Part shown: piece after piece, positions 60,745 to 64,000 of the stretch
How the letters are laid out: each line of letters opens with the position of its first letter
How positions within the stretch are numbered: position 1 is the first letter of the stretch
From: Steroidobacteraceae bacterium
GTDB lineage: Bacteria; Pseudomonadota; Gammaproteobacteria; Steroidobacterales; Steroidobacteraceae
Direction: 5' to 3'
NCBI GenBank assembly: GCA_019187185.1
Contig: JABAQU010000006.1
Span: 1-64,000, forward strand
Length of the DNA stretch: 64,000 bases
Notes under the pieces: model-generated
What the model was told of the DNA's origin: nothing
What the model saw: the letters and a program-made list of their open reading frames with translations, nothing else
The model's database searches: none
Translations under genes and position numbers: made by a program

Positions 60745-62916
60745 ATGACTCGCAGCCACACGACGCGCCCGCGCGCGGTCCTCGCACTCATCACCGGACT
60801 CGCGATGATCACTCCCGGTCTGCTCGCCTCTCCCGCGCCCGCAGCGGCGAAGCTCCGCTATCCCGTGGCGCCGCGCGGCCACGTCGTCGACGACTATTTC
60901 GGCACGAAGGTCGCCGATCCCTACCGCGGCTTCGAGGCGCTCGATTCGCCCGCCACCCGCAAGTGGGTTGCGGCCGAGAACGCGCTCTCGCAGCCCTGGC
61001 TCGAGGCGATCCCGCAGCGCGCGTGGGTCAAGGAGCGGCTCACGAAGCTGTGGAACTACGAGCGCTTCGGCGTGCCGAAGAAGGCGGGCGGCCGTTATTT
61101 CTACACGCGCAACGACGGCACGCAGAACCAGAGCGTGCTCTTTGTCGCCGATGGGCTCGAGGGGCCGGGTCGCGTGCTCTTCGATCCGAACACGGCGAGC
61201 AAGGATGCGACGGTCGCGCTCGCGCGGTTCGAACCGAGCCCCGACGGCAAACTGCTCGCCTATGCACTGTCGGACGGCGGTACGGACTGGGAGATCTGGC
61301 GCGTGCGGCGCGTCGACGATGGCGTCGACCTGCCGGACGAACTGCGCCGCATCAAGTTCTGGCAGGTGAGCTGGGCGCCCGACGGTTCGGGCATCTACTA
61401 CAGCCGATACCCGGCGCGCGCCGACGGGCACGGCGACGACGCCGCACGCCCGGCCGTCTATTTCCACCGCCTCGGCGAGCCGCAGGAGCGCGATGCGCTG
61501 GTGTACGCGGTGACCGACCATCCGAGCCGCGCGCCGTCGGCCGACGTCACCGACGACGGCAAGCTGCTCGTGATCTCGATTTACGAGGACACGCGGCGCG
61601 ACGGCGTGGTGCTGAAGGACCTCACGCACCCGGATGGGCACGTGACGCGGCTCTTTACCGACTTCAATGCGAACTACGTGTACCTCGGCAGCGATGCGTC
61701 GACACTCTGGTTCATGACGACCGCGGGCGCGCCGAACTGGCGTGTACTGGCGGTCGATCGGGCCGAACCGAGCGCCGCGAGCGCGCGCACGATCGTGCCC
61801 GAGGCCCGCGAGGCGATCGATTCGGCCGACATCGCCGGCGGGCGCGTGCTCGTGAGCTACGTGAAGGATGCACGCAATGTCGTCACGCTGTTCGAGGGCG
61901 ACGGCCGGCGCATCGGCGATGTCGCGCTGCCCGGCTCGGGTTCGGCCGGCAACTTCGAGGCGAAGAGCACGGACCCCGAGGCGTTCTTCTCGTTCTCGGA
62001 CTATCTCGCGCCCACCCGCGTCCTGCGCCTCGATGCGGCGGCGAATGCCGTATCGGCGTGGCGTACGCCGAAGATCGACGCGGACACGAGCGCCTACGTC
62101 ACCGACCAGGTGTTCTACACGAGCAAGGACGGCACGAAGGTGCCGATGTCGATCACCCACCGGCGCGACATGCCGCGCGACGGCAACCAGCCGGTGCTGA
62201 TGTACGGCTATGGCGGATTCAATATCTCGCTGACCCCGACGTTTCGCCCGACCGTGCTCGCCTGGCTCGAGATGGGCGGCGTGTATGCCGAGGCCAACCT
62301 GCGGGGCGGCGGCGAGTACGGCGAGGCGTGGCACAGCGCCGGTACGCTCACGCACAAGCAGAACGTGTTCGACGATTTCATCGCTGCCGCGGAGTACCTC
62401 ATCCGCGAGAAGTACACGCGGCCCGCGCGCATCGCGATCAGCGGCCGGAGCAACGGCGGCCTGCTGGTCGGCGCCGTGATGGTCGAGCGGCCCGATCTCT
62501 TCGGCGCCGCGCTGCCCGCGGTGGGGGTGCTCGACATGCTGCGCTACCAGTATGCGAGCGCCAATGCGCGCCAGTGGTCCGGCGATTTCGGACTGAGCGA
62601 GAAGCCGGACGAGTTTGCCGCGCTCTACCGGTATTCCCCGGTTCACAACGTGAAAAAGGGCGTCTGCTATCCGCCGACACTCGTGACGACGGCCGATCGC
62701 GACGATCGTGTCGTGCCCTGGCACAGCTACAAGTTCGCCGCCGCGCTGCAGGCCGCGCAAGGCTGCGGCAATCCGGTGCTGATCCGCATCGAGACGCGCG
62801 CCGGTCACGGCGCGGGCAAGCCCGTATGGATGCAGATCGAGGATTACGCGGACCAGTGGGCATTTGCCGCGAAGGCGCTCGGCATGCCCGTGCCTGCAGG
62901 CGACGGCGTAAAATGA
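60745..62916 (+). CDS. Secreted prolyl oligopeptidase (S9A)
   Basis: A serine peptidase that cuts after proline in short peptides. The 723-residue protein has a signal peptide ([23 protein letters not shown]), so it is exported. The N-terminal segment [18 protein letters not shown] and the beta-propeller (about 75-440) are typical of S9A. The alpha/beta-hydrolase domain carries Ser569 ([12 protein letters not shown]), Asp653 or Asp654 ([11 protein letters not shown]), and His688 ([10 protein letters not shown]). All are intact. Length fits the family. It has no operon partner. Confidence 0.94.
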   Translation: MTRSHTTRPRAVLALITGLAMITPGLLASPAPAAAKLRYPVAPRGHVVDDYFGTKVADPYRGFEALDSPATRKWVAAENALSQPWLEAIPQRAWVKERLTKLWNYERFGVPKKAGGRYFYTRNDGTQNQSVLFVADGLEGPGRVLFDPNTASKDATVALARFEPSPDGKLLAYALSDGGTDWEIWRVRRVDDGVDLPDELRRIKFWQVSWAPDGSGIYYSRYPARADGHGDDAARPAVYFHRLGEPQERDALVYAVTDHPSRAPSADVTDDGKLLVISIYEDTRRDGVVLKDLTHPDGHVTRLFTDFNANYVYLGSDASTLWFMTTAGAPNWRVLAVDRAEPSAASARTIVPEAREAIDSADIAGGRVLVSYVKDARNVVTLFEGDGRRIGDVALPGSGSAGNFEAKSTDPEAFFSFSDYLAPTRVLRLDAAANAVSAWRTPKIDADTSAYVTDQVFYTSKDGTKVPMSITHRRDMPRDGNQPVLMYGYGGFNISLTPTFRPTVLAWLEMGGVYAEANLRGGGEYGEAWHSAGTLTHKQNVFDDFIAAAEYLIREKYTRPARIAISGRSNGGLLVGAVMVERPDLFGAALPAVGVLDMLRYQYASANARQWSGDFGLSEKPDEFAALYRYSPVHNVKKGVCYPPTLVTTADRDDRVVPWHSYKFAAALQAAQGCGNPVLIRIETRAGHGAGKPVWMQIEDYADQWAFAAKALGMPVPAGDGVK

Positions 62917-63012
62917 CGTCATGACGACGCACAGGCACGAGGTCGCGGCGCCGCCGGCGCCGGATCAGCAGCCGATCCAGCGTACGGTCGGGCGGCGGGT
63001 GCCGCCGCCGCA

Positions 63013-63234
63013 ATGGCTGAATACACCCGCCCGGCCACCTGGGCGGACCTGCGCGAGCTCGCGCAGTATCTCAACGAAGCGGGCGTCGACTATGCGCTCG
63101 CGGGTGGCTACGCGATCGCGGTGCACGGTTTCAACCGCTATTCGGAAGACATCGATATCCTCGTGGAGCCCGGTGCGGAGAACGCCCGTCGCTGGATCCT
63201 GGCGCTCGATGCGCTGAAGAAATCAGGCGCCTGA
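63013..63234 (+). pseudogene. Truncated MNT/AbiEii-type nucleotidyltransferase
   Basis: A 73-codon frame with the start of a nucleotidyltransferase fold: NEAGVDYALAGGYAIAVHG, then RYSEDIDILVEP, which has the G-G and D-x-D metal motif. Family members are usually 150 or more residues, and the frame ends soon after [11 protein letters not shown], where yacG begins on the other strand (12-base overlap). No ribosome site is seen. It is probably a remnant of an antitoxin- or AbiEii-like gene; a short functional protein is less likely. Confidence 0.65.
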
Positions 63235-63429
63235 GCCGCCGTTGCCGCCCGAGGTCGTGCCGAGCGACCCGGTGGGCAGTTCCTCGGCCGGCTCGCCCGG
63301 AATCGCGTGTTCTTCGCTGAGCCACGCCCCGAGGTCGATCAGGCGGCAGCGCTCGCTGCAGAACGGGCGATACGGCGACAAGGCCGACCATTCGGTCTCG
63401 CGCTTGCAGGTGGGGCAGGGGACTTTCAA
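63223..63429 (-). CDS. yacG: DNA gyrase inhibitor / zinc-binding protein YacG
   Basis: A 68-residue zinc-finger protein; the E. coli form binds GyrB and blocks gyrase. The zinc site is CPTCKRE near the N-terminus (C5, C8) and [15 protein letters not shown] (C24, C28). The acidic, flexible tail ends [16 protein letters not shown]. It overlaps zapD by four bases (ATGA), the usual order. Confidence 0.94.
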   Translation of the reverse strand: MKVPCPTCKRETEWSALSPYRPFCSERCRLIDLGAWLSEEHAIPGEPAEELPTGSLGTTSGGNGGSGA

Positions 63430-64000
63430 CTGCAGCAGCTCAGCGTGAACGGAATATCATCGGTCGATTGCGTGGGGCGCACGCCGAGCCCGTTCCAGCT
63501 GAGAAAGCGCACACTCGACCGATAGTGGCTGCCGCTGATCTCGGGATAGAGCCCGAGCGACTGCGGCAGGCTGATCCGCAGCAGCTGCACCGGGGACTCG
63601 CGGTCGAAGGTGATGTGGAACACGCCGCCTTTCGCCGTTTCCTGTCGCGGGCGCCCGCTCTGGCGCGTGAGCCACAGCAGCTCGGCAATCGCGTCACACA
63701 GCGGACGCAGCAGCTCGAGCCATTCGTTGAACGCCTCGGTGCGTGCCGCCGAAGGCTGCTGCAGCCAGTAGTAGTAGTCGGGCAGGTCGAACTCGCAGGT
63801 GCCGCCCGGGATCGCGCTGCGGTGCTTCACGGCGGCGAGGAATTCCGAATCCTTGATCGGCTGCAGGTACGCCGAGCCCGCTGCGAGCAGTTCGGTGCGC
63901 AGGCGCACGAGGTTCGACATCACCGTGCGCAGCCGCGATGCATCGACGTGCGGCTTCGCCTGGAATTCGTTGAGCAGCGTGAGCTGGCGTTCCAGCTCCT
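63426..64000 (-). CDS. zapD: Cell division protein ZapD (5' end outside window)
   Basis: A Z-ring-associated protein that bundles FtsZ filaments. The frame extends through the right edge; 191 codons are visible. It reads [36 protein letters not shown] at the edge, then the beta domain with [17 protein letters not shown] and [19 protein letters not shown]. An internal ATG at 63923 is not the start because conserved sequence continues upstream. yacG is coupled downstream. Confidence 0.93.
   Translation of the reverse strand, partial: ELERQLTLLNEFQAKPHVDASRLRTVMSNLVRLRTELLAAGSAYLQPIKDSEFLAAVKHRSAIPGGTCEFDLPDYYYWLQQPSAARTEAFNEWLELLRPLCDAIAELLWLTRQSGRPRQETAKGGVFHITFDRESPVQLLRISLPQSLGLYPEISGSHYRSSVRFLSWNGLGVRPTQSTDDIPFTLSCCS

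Noticed and set aside
59736-62924. 1062-codon plus-strand open frame
   Set aside because: It runs through vapBC and the prolyl oligopeptidase gene in another frame and is Arg-rich without motifs.
62921-63217. 98-codon plus-strand frame overlapping the nucleotidyltransferase remnant
   Set aside because: The overlapping frame at 63013 has the recognisable GG...DxD motif; this one is Ser/Arg-rich with no homology.

Overview
The window is a very GC-rich chromosomal segment made almost entirely of core bacterial genes. The set points to a gammaproteobacterium. It has stringent-starvation genes sspA-sspB, the LpoA lipoprotein, ZapD and YacG, the LptA/LptB/LptC-KdsC-KdsD-RpoN block, a complete mraZ-to-lpxC division and cell-wall cluster, and a PVWY (not PEWY) Qo motif in cytochrome b. 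High GC, frequent GTG starts and TGATG stop/start overlaps would fit the Xanthomonadales/Nevskiales/Steroidobacterales side of the class, but that placement is inference.

Layout. Positions 1-1449 (-) hold the 5' part of a membrane protein with a degenerate receiver domain and a helical-repeat region; it runs off the left edge. Positions 1.7-4.4 kb (-) carry metK and ahcY, with an S-adenosylhomocysteine riboswitch between them. Positions 4.6-10.3 kb (+) are a tkt-gap-pgk-pyk carbon operon, followed by a penicillin-acylase-family hydrolase and a MoxR ATPase/VWA pair. Positions 14.7-19.0 kb hold an exported PrxQ peroxiredoxin, a patatin phospholipase, MgtE and a three-part lipoprotein. Positions 19.0-25.3 kb (-) are kdsD-kdsC-lptC-lptA-lptB-rpoN-hpf-rapZ (lipopolysaccharide core sugar and transport, sigma-54, ribosome hibernation). 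ibaG-murA diverge from this block. Positions 27.0-31.9 kb hold a DegS-like protease and petABC-sspAB (cytochrome bc1 and stringent-starvation proteins). Positions 31.95-35.5 kb hold yraN, lpoA, rsmI and the RNase P RNA gene.

Positions 35.6-53.5 kb are the dcw cluster: mraZ, rsmH, ftsL, ftsI, murE, murF, mraY, murD, ftsW, murG, murC, ddlB, ftsQ, ftsA, ftsZ, lpxC. It has a consensus promoter and three MraZ operator boxes at its head. After it come dciA (-), a membrane M23 peptidase and secA.

The accessory part lies between secA and yacG-zapD (57.7-63.2 kb). It starts with a MutT-type Nudix domain fused in frame to an aldehyde dehydrogenase. It continues with a VapBC-type toxin-antitoxin pair that has its own palindromic operator, a small conserved hypothetical gene, a secreted prolyl oligopeptidase and a truncated nucleotidyltransferase. 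I see no CRISPR array, rRNA, tRNA, prophage or insertion sequence. The most unusual items are the Nudix-ALDH fusion, the overlap of the RNase P gene with the end of rsmI, the degenerate receiver protein at the left edge, and the accessory insertion around vapBC.
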